Positions 1-9,485 are shown, numbered from the stretch's first letter. The stretch: 34,285 nt of DNA from an uncultured Chloroflexota bacterium (GCA_937870825.1 CALMZO010000267.1:1-34285), one strand, 5' to 3'. Made by a program: numbers and translations. The notes: a model not told the origin generated them from the sequence alone.

Positions 1-1007
1 ACATGTCGGGCATTCGATGGCTCAAAATTTCCGAAGCGTTGGCGCGGGCGGGGCATCGCGTAGATATGGCAATTCGCAGCAACGCTGCCCCGTTGCCTCC
101 GCATCCGAATTTGCGCCGCGTTGAATTGGAACACGTCAAGTGGAACGATTACGATGTCGTAAAAACATTGTTTCATCACGGCTTTGACGTACTGGAGAAA
201 TACGGCGGCGCAACGCATCCGTTTATCATTTCCAAATTGGGTTCCGTCGTCGGCGCGCGCGACATGAACGGAATTTTTTTTTATGGATGGGCGCGAAGCA
301 AGTTATATGCCACACAGAAAAAAATTGCCCGCGCGAGTAAATATGTGACAGTGTTGAGTCCGCAAGCACGCGCATTGTGGCACGTATCACACGGCGGCGA
401 CGAAAAGGTTCTCCTTGTACCCGGCGCGGTGGACGCGGAAATTCCTCCCCCAACGCGTGACCCCTATCCGCAAGACCGCGCGCCGCGCGCGTTGTTTGCG
501 GGGAATATCTATGACCAACACTCTCAACCGCACGCCAATCGCGTACTCGTCCAGAAATTGAACGCGTTAGGAAAACATTTGTCCGCGCGCGGAATTCGTT
601 TGTACATGTTGGGCGTCGGCGATGTGTCGCATCTGGAGAACAAGTATGTGACGTACCTGGGCGCGGTGCACTATGAGGCGTCGTGGGACTATATCCATTT
701 TGCGAAGGTGGGCATCGTCGTCAGCGCGGGAACTTTTATGCACAACAACGAAAGTACAAAAATCTATCATTACTTGCGCGCGGGCTTGCCTGTCGTGAGC
801 GAAGCGGGTTTTCCGAATGACCATGTTGTGCGCCGCGCGAATTTGGGTTTCGTTGTCGAAAACGGCAACATCCCAAATATGGCAGAACACGTCGAACGCG
901 CGGTGCATGCATCGTGGAATCGGGAACACGCGATACAATACATTCTCGCACATCACACTTGGGACAAACGCGTAGAGACATATGAGCAAATTCTGCGCGC
1001 CGTGTAA
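1..1007 (+). CDS. GT4-type glycosyltransferase, 5' end outside window
   Basis: Probable glycan-assembly glycosyltransferase of the GT-B fold, acting at the cytoplasmic face of the membrane. The first ATG in frame is at position 3, but the protein then opens directly with SGIRWLKISEALARAGH. In this family that segment normally follows a beta strand and glycine loop of about 15-25 residues, so the true start is probably upstream of the window. The C-terminal half has the donor-binding pattern: a KIYHYLRAGLPVV segment, then a GFVVENGNIP loop, then a helix ending near the stop. Forty bases separate it from the next glycosyltransferase, consistent with one transcription unit. The sugar and acceptor cannot be told from the sequence. 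Confidence 0.75.
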   Translation, partial: MSGIRWLKISEALARAGHRVDMAIRSNAAPLPPHPNLRRVELEHVKWNDYDVVKTLFHHGFDVLEKYGGATHPFIISKLGSVVGARDMNGIFFYGWARSKLYATQKKIARASKYVTVLSPQARALWHVSHGGDEKVLLVPGAVDAEIPPPTRDPYPQDRAPRALFAGNIYDQHSQPHANRVLVQKLNALGKHLSARGIRLYMLGVGDVSHLENKYVTYLGAVHYEASWDYIHFAKVGIVVSAGTFMHNNESTKIYHYLRAGLPVVSEAGFPNDHVVRRANLGFVVENGNIPNMAEHVERAVHASWNREHAIQYILAHHTWDKRVETYEQILRAV

Positions 1008-1047
1008 TACACGATAAACAACTGACGTTTGACGTTTCACGTTTGCC

Positions 1048-1920
1048 ATGTCCTTTTCCCCAACTGCCTCTATCGTCATCCCGGCGTACAATGCCCAGTC
1101 CACGTTGCGCGCGTGCCTCGAATCCGTGTGCGCGCTCGAATTTCCGCAAACGCAATTTGAAATTTTCGTCGTGGATAACAATTCGCACGACAACACGCGT
1201 AGCGTCATCCAAGCATTCGCGCCGCGCATACAGTACCTGTACGAAAAAAAACGCGGACCCGCCGCCGCGCGCAATTGCGGCATCGCGCACGCGCAAAACG
1301 AAATCGTCGCGTTCACCGATGCGGATTGTGTGGTGGAACGCGAATGGCTCGCGCAGTTGGTTGCGCCGTTGCGCGACGAAAACGTGGGCATCGTCGGCGG
1401 CGCGATTCGCGCGGTGAGTGTGGAAAATGCCGTTGAAAAATTCGGCGAACAGATTAACGACCAAGAAAAGGCGATTTGTCTGTACGCGCCGCCGCATGTC
1501 GCGTCGGCGAATTGGGCATCCCCGCGCGCGGTGTTGAATCAAGTCGGCAGGTTTGATGCAAATTTGCGCGGCGGCGAAGACACCGATTTGGCGTGGCGGA
1601 TGTTGCAGCTGGGAAAACGCATCGCGTATCAAGCGACCGCGCGCGTCTATCATCGCAACGAAAGCACAATGCGCGGTCTGTTCCGGCAAGGATTTCAGCA
1701 CGGCTACAATTCCATTTTCGTGAATCGCAAACACGAAAAATTTTTGCAAACCTTCGGACACCGCCGCTTTGCGCGCGTGAGCTATATTCGTCTGCTCACA
1801 AGTTTGCGCGCATATCTTGCCACGGGTTCGACGGACGCGTTGTGCGATGTCTCATTCAACGGCGGAAAAAAGTTGGGCAAGCTCGTCGGCTCGCTGCGCG
1901 CGGGATATTTGGAATTGTAG
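1048..1920 (+). CDS. GT2-family glycosyltransferase
   Basis: A 290-residue GT-A fold family 2 glycosyltransferase, predicted to move a sugar from a nucleotide-sugar donor. It opens with the classic SIVIPAYNAQSTL strand-loop, followed by EIFVVDNNSHDNT (nucleotide-binding aspartate). The RGPAAARNCGIAHA helix leads to FTDADCVV, where the DAD acidic motif binds the metal. A later GGEDTDLAWRM segment is the usual catalytic-base region. No membrane anchor is evident. The ATG at 1048 was chosen because it immediately precedes the first core strand; an ORF in another frame from 1043 is a shadow. It is followed after 3 nt by the ABC exporter permease, so the two are probably co-transcribed. The spacer just before the start contains the word repeat seen again at 9484. 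Confidence 0.9.
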   Translation: MSFSPTASIVIPAYNAQSTLRACLESVCALEFPQTQFEIFVVDNNSHDNTRSVIQAFAPRIQYLYEKKRGPAAARNCGIAHAQNEIVAFTDADCVVEREWLAQLVAPLRDENVGIVGGAIRAVSVENAVEKFGEQINDQEKAICLYAPPHVASANWASPRAVLNQVGRFDANLRGGEDTDLAWRMLQLGKRIAYQATARVYHRNESTMRGLFRQGFQHGYNSIFVNRKHEKFLQTFGHRRFARVSYIRLLTSLRAYLATGSTDALCDVSFNGGKKLGKLVGSLRAGYLEL

Positions 1921-1923
1921 GGA

Positions 1924-2691
1924 ATGATGACTCGAACAAATTATTGGAACTTGCTCCGCGAACTCACCGTTTCGCAAATCAAGCTCAAAGACCAAAGCAC
2001 TTTTTTGGGATTCGTCTGGAGTTTTTTGAATCCGCTGCTCTTGGTCGCCGTGCTGTATATTTTTTTTCAAACGCGGCTCGCCGAAGGCATCGAACATTTT
2101 CCCCTCTACCTGCTCATCGGCGTCGTGCAGTACAATCATTTCGCCACCAGCACCAACACGGCGATGCACGTCCTTCACTCGATGCGTTCCCTCACGGGCG
2201 AAGTCGTTTTCCCAAAAGAAATTATGGTCGTCGGTTCCGTGTTGGCGAGCAGTTTTGAATTTGTTGTGGAGATGCTCATCCTCGTCGTCATTGCCGCGCT
2301 CGCGCAAATTCCACTGACCGCCGCGTTGTTGTGGCTGCCGTTTGTGGTGTTGATGCAAATTGTGTTCGTGTTGTGGATTTCGTTCGGGTTGGCGTGTTTG
2401 TACGTGTTTGTGCGCGACATTGAACATCTCTACACGGTCTTGCTGCGTTTGCTCTTTTTCATCACGCCGATTTTTTATGCGCCGACCTTTTTGGGTGAAA
2501 CCGTGGCGCGCTGGATTGTGCGCGTCAATCCGTTGGCGGAATTGATGGCGCTCGCGCGCGGCATTTTGCTCGACGGGAGTTTTCCCGCGTCCTCGCAACT
2601 CGGTTTGTTTTTTATTCTGAATCTCGGCGCGCTGCTGCTGGCGTGGCGTTTTTTCAAATTTATGGAGCCGCGTTTCGCGGAACGCGTATGA
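1924..2691 (+). CDS. ABC-2 type polysaccharide export permease
   Basis: Membrane subunit of a polysaccharide or polyol-phosphate exporter of the Wzm/KpsM/TagG type, 255 residues. The N terminus has the family signature of a short cytosolic segment (ELTVSQIKLKDQSTFLGFVWS) leading into the first membrane helix. About six hydrophobic segments follow, with the typical FARGxxL-like stretch (LAELMALARGILL) near the C terminus. Its stop codon overlaps the ATG of the ATPase gene (ATGA at 2688-2691), so translation is coupled to its partner. Together the two would flip or export a lipid-linked glycan made by the neighbouring glycosyltransferases. I cannot distinguish O-antigen, capsule or teichoic-acid-like export from sequence alone. 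Confidence 0.9.
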   Translation: MMTRTNYWNLLRELTVSQIKLKDQSTFLGFVWSFLNPLLLVAVLYIFFQTRLAEGIEHFPLYLLIGVVQYNHFATSTNTAMHVLHSMRSLTGEVVFPKEIMVVGSVLASSFEFVVEMLILVVIAALAQIPLTAALLWLPFVVLMQIVFVLWISFGLACLYVFVRDIEHLYTVLLRLLFFITPIFYAPTFLGETVARWIVRVNPLAELMALARGILLDGSFPASSQLGLFFILNLGALLLAWRFFKFMEPRFAERV

Positions 2692-3419
2692 ACGAGCCAA
2701 TCATTCGCGCGCAAGCGCTCGTCAAAACATTTCCACACCGCGCCGCGCCGCTGACGCTGTTTCGTCAAATCGAACATTTCGCGCGACGTCATCCCGAAGA
2801 AAAATTGTACGCGCTCTGCGATTTGAATTTTGAAATTGCGCGGGGCGAGTGGGTGGGCATCGTCGGCAACAATGGTTCGGGGAAAACGACGCTGCTCAAA
2901 CTCGTCGCCGGATTGTATCCGCCCACGCGCGGCGCCTTGCGCGTGAACGGCAGTGTCACATTGCTGTCGGGTTTGGGAATCGGAATGATTGGAGAATTGA
3001 GCGTGCGCGAAAATATCTTTTTGTACGGCGCGCTCCAAGGGATTGCGCGGGCGCGACTTGAGCAGCAATTTCAAGAAATCATCGCGTGGGCGGAATTGCA
3101 AGAATTCGTGTACGCAAAATTTCAAACACTCTCATCGGGAATGCGCGCGCGGCTTGCGTTCGCGGTGTCGCGCTACAGCGAGAGCGCGGTACAGTTGCAA
3201 GATGAAGCATTGACCGCAGGCGATAAAGAGTTTGCAAAAAAATGTTACGCCTTTTACGAGACCGCGCGGGCAAGCAACCGAACCTTTTTGATTGCCGCGC
3301 ACGATTTGAATTTTGTTGGAAATTTTTGCGCGCGCACCTTGTGGCTCGCCAAAGGCAGACAAATGGCGTTCGGCACAACGGCAGAGGTATTGGCGCAGTA
3401 TCGCGCGTCACATGGCTAA
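2688..3419 (+). CDS. ABC exporter ATP-binding subunit (Wzt/KpsT/TagH-like)
   Basis: ATPase partner of the preceding permease, 243 residues. The start is the ATG at 2688 overlapping the permease stop; an upstream in-frame ATG at 2643 lies inside the permease gene and is unlikely. Visible motifs: a TLFRQIEHFARR lead-in typical of glycan exporters, Walker A GNNGSGKTT, ABC signature LSSGMRARL, and the H-loop AAHDLNF. Walker B is unusual: the residues before the conserved DE read AVQLQ rather than a run of hydrophobic residues, although the acidic pair is kept. It lacks the C-terminal carbohydrate-binding domain of Wzt proteins that recognise capped O-antigens. Its last codons overlap the start of the next glycosyltransferase. 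Confidence 0.9.
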   Translation: MNEPIIRAQALVKTFPHRAAPLTLFRQIEHFARRHPEEKLYALCDLNFEIARGEWVGIVGNNGSGKTTLLKLVAGLYPPTRGALRVNGSVTLLSGLGIGMIGELSVRENIFLYGALQGIARARLEQQFQEIIAWAELQEFVYAKFQTLSSGMRARLAFAVSRYSESAVQLQDEALTAGDKEFAKKCYAFYETARASNRTFLIAAHDLNFVGNFCARTLWLAKGRQMAFGTTAEVLAQYRASHG

Positions 3420-4551
3420 AAAAATTTTGCTCGGTTGTTACGAAGTGCCGGGGTACGGCGGCGCAAGCACTGTAGCGTATTGTTTGTTCGAGGATTTGCA
3501 AAAGCAGGGGTTCGACGTTTCGTTTGTCAACCTCATCGGTCAAGAGGACGCGGCGTATTTGCGCGTGATGTACGGGGACGCGTTGGGCAATCCGCGCGGC
3601 TTGGCGAATGTGTACAACATTGTTTTGGAACGCGCGCCGTTTTTTCCGTCACCCGCGCACGAAAAATTGTCACAGCTCATTGCATCGCTCGCGCCGGACT
3701 TTATGATTGGGGTTGGATTCATCGCCGCGCTGCTTTTAAAGTCCTCCGCGCCGGACAAACGAATGATTTTCATCACAACGGGCTGTGACCAAGCGAAACA
3801 AGCGCTCGTCGAAAAACGCGTTCACAGTGTCACCCAACTGTTGGCACAAATCGAAAAACAAATCGCGTCAAAAAAATTTCATCTGCCGCCGCGCATCGCA
3901 GGCACGCGCGAAGCGCAGGCAGTTGTCGCCGCCGACCTCATCCTCATTCACGCCGACATGCTGCGCCCGTTGTTTGAATTTTATTTTCCCGCGCACGCCG
4001 TGAAAATTTTTCCCGCGACGTTTTGGCTTGCGGAATGGATTTGTCAAGACGCCGCGCCGTACCAACATTTGCGCCGCGCGTTCGCGGAACGCGAAATAGA
4101 TGTTTTGTTTATTGCGAGCGGTTGGGAACGCGTCGAAAAAAATTGGGAACTCGTACGCGCGTTCATCGCAAAACATCGCGCATGGAACATCCACGTCGTC
4201 AGCGCCATTGCGGAACGCGCGGGACATGCGACGTATCACGGACTTGAGACGGAGCGCGCGAAATTATTCGCGTTGCTCGGAAATGCGCGCGTCGTGGTGT
4301 CACCGTCGCGCCACGACGCCGCGCCCGGCATTTTATGGGAAGCGGCGATGCTCGGCTGCAACATCGTCGCGTCAAAAAATTGCGGCAATTGGGAATTGTG
4401 TCATCCCGCGCTGCGCGCGGAATCGCTGCGCGTCGAGGAATTTAGTTCTTGTGTGGAACGCGCGCTTGTGCGAGAGTATCCTCAAAATCTAGAAAAATTT
4501 TTTCAACCGTCGTCGCGCCAAATGCTGTTGGAAATTTTGGAGGTGTTTTGA
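3412..4551 (+). CDS. GT4-type glycosyltransferase
   Basis: A 379-residue GT-B fold glycosyltransferase. Start chosen at the ATG at 3412, which overlaps the ATPase gene by 8 nt and gives MAKKILLGCYEVPGYGGAS, the expected first strand and glycine-rich loop. An in-frame ATG at 3313 lies within the ATPase gene. The second domain carries a strand/loop typical of the family (ARVVVSPSRHDAAPGILWEAAMLGCNIVAS), where the conserved glutamate-centred EX7E-like region binds the donor nucleotide. It ends one base before the convergent stop of the GT39-like gene, so this plus-strand unit terminates against an opposing gene with no spacer. Substrate unknown. Confidence 0.85.
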   Translation: MAKKILLGCYEVPGYGGASTVAYCLFEDLQKQGFDVSFVNLIGQEDAAYLRVMYGDALGNPRGLANVYNIVLERAPFFPSPAHEKLSQLIASLAPDFMIGVGFIAALLLKSSAPDKRMIFITTGCDQAKQALVEKRVHSVTQLLAQIEKQIASKKFHLPPRIAGTREAQAVVAADLILIHADMLRPLFEFYFPAHAVKIFPATFWLAEWICQDAAPYQHLRRAFAEREIDVLFIASGWERVEKNWELVRAFIAKHRAWNIHVVSAIAERAGHATYHGLETERAKLFALLGNARVVVSPSRHDAAPGILWEAAMLGCNIVASKNCGNWELCHPALRAESLRVEEFSSCVERALVREYPQNLEKFFQPSSRQMLLEILEVF

Positions 4552-4552
4552 A

Positions 4553-6124
4553 TCATTGAAAAATCGCGCCGTCCGCTTCGCACACAATGAGGCGCAGTGG
4601 TAAATCTTGCATCAGCTCTTGTTCGTTTGGTTGATACCAACGGTCAGGAAACGTATTGAAATATACAATCACCGCGCGTCCCGATGCGAGTCTATTTTTG
4701 ACTTGAGCCATTTCCGCGAGGAACGCTTGATTTTCGAGCATGTTCATCTTGTCCACTTTGTTCGGCGTGCGCTGCACCCGGCGTCCGGTCAAAAAATAAA
4801 CCGCATCTGAACCATTGCTGATAACGACAACGTGCGGCGGCAATGTCTTGATGCGCGCAATCGTCGGCGAAGTGTGCCAAGCGATGCTGTTGTAGCCCAA
4901 GCCCTCGACGCGGCTGCGTTCCACAAAGCGGATGCCCGCGCCGAATGAATACCCCAACACCGCCATCGTAAGGACGGCAATGCCGAATTGGAGCAAGATA
5001 TTTTTTCGCGCGAAAAAAGAAATCAAAAACGAAGCGATGCTCAAAAAAAGAATCACGCCCGCGACAAAGATGGGCGACAACGCGCGTGAATGCAATTCCA
5101 ACGCGGGACCCAGAAACATTCGCGCGAGTATATTCACGCCGAGATAGGCAAACGCAAACAGCGCGACAATGCCTGCGAGAGGCGGCACGCGCGCCAACAC
5201 CGTTTTTGGCAACGCGCGATTGGCGCGTTGACGCCACACATAGCCCACACCGAGCATCAAGAGAATCACGAACGCCGCAGCCATCCATGGACGATAGCGC
5301 GCCAAAAGCGGAATGCCCGCGGGAACAATCCACATGCTGATATTTTCCAAGCCCGCGCGAATATAGTCCCACGGTGGCAATTGAATTTGAAACATGCGCC
5401 GCGTCGGTTGGCGCGTCATCCAAAACGCCAACGGCAAGAGCGTGAGCGCGGCGAAAAAAATGGCAGAAGCGATTTTGCGACGCAGAGCGCCGGGGGACAG
5501 AATAATGAGCGCGGCAATTCCGCACAAGCCGAGCGAAATGCCGACATAGCGATTCACTGCCGCCAAACCCATTGCCACTGCCGCGATGGCGAGCCAAAAG
5601 AGTTGTGGGGATGAAATGAATTGGGCAAGCGCAATCATTCCGCTCAATGCCAAAAAAATAAACAACGGTTCCGACCACGCCATCGTGTGAATCGTCAGCA
5701 TGGTGCCGGAAGAAACCATCAACGCCGCGCCAAACAACGGAACCCAAAACGAATTGCGCGTGATGTGTTGCAGCGCGATGCCAACCAAAAGGATATTGCA
5801 TCCGAAAAGAATTGCATTGAGGGGACGCGCCGCCGTTGACGGGTCTCCCGTAACGAGTCCGCCCAACGCGAGCAGCGCGGGATACAACGGCGGAAAATCT
5901 CCGCCGCTTTGCAGAGGAAACTGAAAACCAAGTCGGTTCAACATTCCGCGCGCGATGCTGATATAAACGGTAGAATCAGGCGAAACACCCACGCCGCGCG
6001 TCGTCGCGCGCAAAACAAAAAACACACCGAGCAACGCGAGCGTACCAAGCGCGAGCCACCACAATGCGCGCAGCGCGGCATCCTGAGTGCGCGCGCAATT
6101 GAAATTTTTTATTTTCGTCAGCAT
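4553..6124 (-). CDS. Polytopic membrane glycosyltransferase, GT39/ArnT-like
   Basis: A 523-residue integral membrane protein with about eleven to thirteen hydrophobic segments. After the first membrane helix comes GVGVSPDSTVYISIARGML, resembling the acidic first external loop of GT39/ArnT/PMT-like enzymes that use polyprenyl-phosphate sugars, where an aspartate is catalytic. GDFPPLYPALLALGG fits the following helix. The C-terminal 100 residues are soluble and probably extracytoplasmic. The ATG at 6124 is preferred over a TTG at 6151 because a promoter with its -10 box 8 nt upstream implies a leaderless start there. It is the only minus-strand gene in the glycan locus. GT39-like function is an inference from topology and this loop. 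Confidence 0.65.
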   Translation of the reverse strand: MLTKIKNFNCARTQDAALRALWWLALGTLALLGVFFVLRATTRGVGVSPDSTVYISIARGMLNRLGFQFPLQSGGDFPPLYPALLALGGLVTGDPSTAARPLNAILFGCNILLVGIALQHITRNSFWVPLFGAALMVSSGTMLTIHTMAWSEPLFIFLALSGMIALAQFISSPQLFWLAIAAVAMGLAAVNRYVGISLGLCGIAALIILSPGALRRKIASAIFFAALTLLPLAFWMTRQPTRRMFQIQLPPWDYIRAGLENISMWIVPAGIPLLARYRPWMAAAFVILLMLGVGYVWRQRANRALPKTVLARVPPLAGIVALFAFAYLGVNILARMFLGPALELHSRALSPIFVAGVILFLSIASFLISFFARKNILLQFGIAVLTMAVLGYSFGAGIRFVERSRVEGLGYNSIAWHTSPTIARIKTLPPHVVVISNGSDAVYFLTGRRVQRTPNKVDKMNMLENQAFLAEMAQVKNRLASGRAVIVYFNTFPDRWYQPNEQELMQDLPLRLIVCEADGAIFQ

Positions 6125-6131
6125 GGAACGT

Positions 6132-6161
6132 GATTCTAAATGAGTGTCCAAGGGCGAGCAA
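6132..6161 (-). promoter_or_regulatory. Promoter of the GT39-like gene, near-leaderless
   Basis: On the minus strand, TTGCTC (6161-6156) is followed by a 17-nt spacer and TAGAAT (6138-6133). The ATG at 6124 begins 8 nt after the -10 box, so the transcript would have almost no 5' leader. No Shine-Dalgarno sequence is visible, which agrees. Confidence 0.45.
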
Positions 6162-6171
6162 ACAGAAAAAT

Positions 6172-8382
6172 ATGGCTGTCGTTACGATAGCCATGCCCGC
6201 GCGCAACGCGGCAAAATTTATCCGCCAAGCGATATCCAGCATCCGACAACAAACCGATACGGATTGGGAATTGTTTGTCGTTGACGACGCATCCGAGGAC
6301 GAAACGGCGAATGTGGTGCGCGCGTTTGACGACGCGCGCATCACTCTCTTGACGAACGAAACGCAGTGCGGCATCTGGGCGTGTCACAATCGGATTCTGG
6401 AATCGAGTCACGCGCCGTACATCGCGCACATCGACGCGGACGATTTCATTTTACCCGGCGCGTTACGCAAAATGGTACACGCGCTGGAGAATAATTCGCG
6501 CGCGGGACTCGCGCACTGTCAATTTTATGATGTGGACGAACAAGGCGTTGTGCGGCGCGATATTTTTTTGCAGCGCGCCAAATTGTACGAACAGCGCGCG
6601 CGCGGCTTTGATTACCGCCGCGAGCTGCTTGCGCAAGGCACCGTCACGAGCGGTCTGCGAACGTACCCGCGCCGCGTGCTGGATGAGCTCGGCGGATTTA
6701 ACGAGACGGTTCAATATGGGGGCGATTTGGAAATGGCGCTGCGGATTGTGGAACATGGCGAAATCGCGTTCGTGCCGGAATTTTTGTACGCGCGGCGGCT
6801 GCACGCGCAGAACACAACCGAATCCCTTTCATTCAAATCGTGGCGTTATTTGTGGCAGCGTTTTCAAATGTGTCGCGCGCTGTCGCGTTCACGACAGGTC
6901 ACCTATTTTCATCACGAACCGTACAATCTCCATCGGCTCTTGCTCACGGGTCTTGCCGACACGTTAGGAATTCCGCGCGCACAAGCATTCGTGAGTGAAA
7001 AAATTTTCATGCTCCCGCGTCAAATGCGCGCCAAGCTCTCTGCAAACATCGCGACGCCGCTCCGCAATTCCTTGTACGAATTCGCGGTGAATCACGGCGC
7101 ATGGTGGCGTTTGCATTGGCGCACGCGTCCGCGCGCACGCGGCGCGCCGAAACGCATTGGCTATTACAAATGGCGGTTCCCCGATTTGAGCGAAACGTTT
7201 ATTCTGCGCGAAGTGAACGCGCTGCGCGACGCGGGAATGAATGTCGAAATGTTTGCCGATGAGCCGGGCGGGCTTGAATCTTCGCCGCATGTCGCAACAA
7301 CGCATTACTTGATGCCACGCGACGCGAAACGGATTGCGCGCGCGAAATCTGTTTTCAAACGGCGCGCGCGGCTGCGCTATTGGAATGTTTTTTTGTACAC
7401 GGTTCTGCACCGCTACGGCGAATACAAAACGTGGCATGAAGATTGGAGTGTCTTTGAATGCGCGGTGGACTTGGCGCTGCACTTGAACGAATACAACGTC
7501 TCGTATTTGCACGCGCCGTGGGCAGACCGCACCGCGTTTATTGCCATGCTCGCCGCCGCGCTGCTCGACATTCCGTACAGTGTGCAGGGACGCGCGCACG
7601 ACTTGCATCGCCACAAATTTCAATTCGGATTGCGCGAAAAGTTTTCCAACGCGGCGTTCGTCATTACCAATTCCGACTATAACGCGCGCACTATCAAAAC
7701 GTATCTGGACACGCGCAATCCTCCGCCGTTGCGCGTCATTCGCAATCTCTTTCCATTGGAACAATTTCAACCGCGCACGCGCAGCAACGCATCGCCAATG
7801 TTTCAGATTTTGTGCGTTGCGCGTTTGATTGAAGAAAAAGGATTGGTGTACTTGATGCACGCGTGCGCGGATTTGCGCGCGCGGGGCGTACCGTTTTGTT
7901 GTGAAATCATTGGCGCGCCCGAAGAACCGACGTACATCAATTATTGGCTTCAGCTCAAACACTTGCACCAAAAATTACAGCTGCAAAATTGCGTTTCGTT
8001 TCGCGGCGCGCAGCCGTTTGAAAACATTCTCGACGCGTATGCGCGCGCCGATTTGTTTGTGCTGCCGTGTGTGCTTGCCGAAAATGGCGGACGCGACATT
8101 TCGCCCAATTCGCTCATCGAAGCAATGGCAATGGGCTTGCCCGTGATTTCGACGCAGTTCGCCGCAATTCCGGAAATCGTCGAACAGGGCGTCAGCGGCA
8201 TTCTCGTCCCGCCGAACGACGCGAACGCGTTGGCGGACGCAATGGCACAACTGCTCAATGCGGAACCACTGCGCCGCGCATTGGGCGCACGCGCGCGTGA
8301 ACGCGTTGAGGCGCGCTACGACGCGCGAAAAAATGTCGCGCAGTTTGTTGAGATGTTTTCAAATCCTTTTGGTCTTGAATGA
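6172..8382 (+). CDS. Two-domain GT2-GT4 glycosyltransferase fusion
   Basis: A 736-residue protein joining two glycosyltransferases. Residues 1 to about 250 form a GT2 domain: VTIAMPARNAAKFI, LFVVDDASEDET, then HIDADDFILPG with the acidic metal-binding motif, and GGDLEMALRI. From about residue 335 a GT4 (GT-B) domain begins with RIGYYKWRFPDLSETFILREVNAL split across the usual loop. It continues through VARLIEEKGL and ends with the donor site around ISPNSLIEAMAMGLPVIST. The ATG at 6172 starts exactly at the first GT2 strand; an upstream GTG at 6130 would overlap the divergent promoter. The stop overlaps the next start (ATGA). The fusion suggests two successive sugar additions by one polypeptide. 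Specificities are unknown. Confidence 0.9.
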   Translation: MAVVTIAMPARNAAKFIRQAISSIRQQTDTDWELFVVDDASEDETANVVRAFDDARITLLTNETQCGIWACHNRILESSHAPYIAHIDADDFILPGALRKMVHALENNSRAGLAHCQFYDVDEQGVVRRDIFLQRAKLYEQRARGFDYRRELLAQGTVTSGLRTYPRRVLDELGGFNETVQYGGDLEMALRIVEHGEIAFVPEFLYARRLHAQNTTESLSFKSWRYLWQRFQMCRALSRSRQVTYFHHEPYNLHRLLLTGLADTLGIPRAQAFVSEKIFMLPRQMRAKLSANIATPLRNSLYEFAVNHGAWWRLHWRTRPRARGAPKRIGYYKWRFPDLSETFILREVNALRDAGMNVEMFADEPGGLESSPHVATTHYLMPRDAKRIARAKSVFKRRARLRYWNVFLYTVLHRYGEYKTWHEDWSVFECAVDLALHLNEYNVSYLHAPWADRTAFIAMLAAALLDIPYSVQGRAHDLHRHKFQFGLREKFSNAAFVITNSDYNARTIKTYLDTRNPPPLRVIRNLFPLEQFQPRTRSNASPMFQILCVARLIEEKGLVYLMHACADLRARGVPFCCEIIGAPEEPTYINYWLQLKHLHQKLQLQNCVSFRGAQPFENILDAYARADLFVLPCVLAENGGRDISPNSLIEAMAMGLPVISTQFAAIPEIVEQGVSGILVPPNDANALADAMAQLLNAEPLRRALGARARERVEARYDARKNVAQFVEMFSNPFGLE

Positions 8383-9485
8383 AACGTCTGCTCATCGTCA
8401 ATCCCACCTTGCGCGTCGGCGGCGTCGAACGCAAAATCGCAGACATTGCAGACTATCTCGCGCGACATCCGCGCGAAAATACGCGCGTGGATTTGATTTT
8501 GGAAGAGTCACCGCCGACCGATTCGAGCCAAGCCATTTTTTTTAAAAGTGTTCAACAATCACCGGTTCACATTCATTTTAATTCCTTGCGCGCAATTCCT
8601 TTTTTCTTGTACTTGCTGTGCCAATTCGCGCGGCTCAAACCCGACATCGTTCTCGCATTCTCGCGTCGTCCCTCCGTTCTTGCCCTTACGCTCCGCGAAA
8701 TCCTGCGGTGGCGCAGGTTTCGGCTGGTGCTGGGCAACGACAGCATCGCTTCACAAGACTTGGGCTTGTACGTGCGACATCCGCTCGTCCAACGAATTTT
8801 GAAAACACACATGCAAATGTTGTATCCGCGCGCCGACTTGATTCTCGCGCCGAGTGAAATATCGAAACGCGATTTGATAACTCATTTTTACGTCGCGCCC
8901 GAAAAAATCCGCGTGCTGAAAAATTGGACGCCGCAGATTGAATCGGCGGAGCTTCCGAAAAAATTTGATTTGGTTTATGTCGGACGCGTGGACAAGGTAA
9001 AACAGCTCGCGCGTCTCGTCCAAATCGCGGCGCAGGTGCGTCAAGCGTTTCCACAACTGCGCGTCGTCATCGTCGGCAACGGAACGGAGATGGAAAATGT
9101 ACGGCGCGCAACACGCGAACATGGACTCGAGAAGAATATCGAATTTGTCGGCTTTCAAGCAAACGTTGGAACTTGGCTCGCCCAATCGAAAATTTTTTGC
9201 TTGACCTCACAGTTTGAAGGGTTGCCTATCGCGGCATTGGAAGCGATGGCATATGGTTTGCCGATTGTGACATTTGCGTATGATGGAGCAGAGGAACTAG
9301 TGCAGCATGGAGAAACCGGCTTGCTTTGCGCGAACGAACAAGAATTTTCGGAGGCGCTCGTGACATTGCTCGCCGATGATGAACTGCGCGAACGCATGGG
9401 CAATCGCGCGCGCGAATTCGTCCAGCACGAACACGGCGAACATGTGTTGGCGCAATATGTTGACTTGATTTTTGAATCGCGTTGA
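8379..9485 (+). CDS. GT4-type glycosyltransferase
   Basis: A 368-residue GT-B fold glycosyltransferase coupled to the fusion gene by a 4-nt ATGA overlap. The N terminus reads LLIVNPTLRVGGVERKIADIA, the acceptor-domain strand and GGVE-type loop. The C-terminal domain opens with DLVYVGRVDKVKQL and contains QFEGLPIAALEAMAYGLPIVTF, where the conserved glutamates contact the donor diphosphate. This is the standard layout of family 4 enzymes that act on polyprenyl-linked glycans. After its stop comes a 50-nt pyrimidine-rich word-repeat spacer before the next gene, the only gap in an otherwise overlapping gene set. Confidence 0.9.
   Translation: MKRLLIVNPTLRVGGVERKIADIADYLARHPRENTRVDLILEESPPTDSSQAIFFKSVQQSPVHIHFNSLRAIPFFLYLLCQFARLKPDIVLAFSRRPSVLALTLREILRWRRFRLVLGNDSIASQDLGLYVRHPLVQRILKTHMQMLYPRADLILAPSEISKRDLITHFYVAPEKIRVLKNWTPQIESAELPKKFDLVYVGRVDKVKQLARLVQIAAQVRQAFPQLRVVIVGNGTEMENVRRATREHGLEKNIEFVGFQANVGTWLAQSKIFCLTSQFEGLPIAALEAMAYGLPIVTFAYDGAEELVQHGETGLLCANEQEFSEALVTLLADDELRERMGNRAREFVQHEHGEHVLAQYVDLIFESR

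Noticed and set aside
736..1761. Long antisense reading frames over the glycosyltransferase genes
   Set aside because: They are low-complexity, Arg/His-rich translations of the CGCG-rich complement, show no family motif, and lie wholly over well-supported genes.
4692..5801. Second long frame within the GT39-like gene
   Set aside because: Same strand but another frame; no membrane pattern or motif, and Arg/His-rich as expected for a shifted frame.
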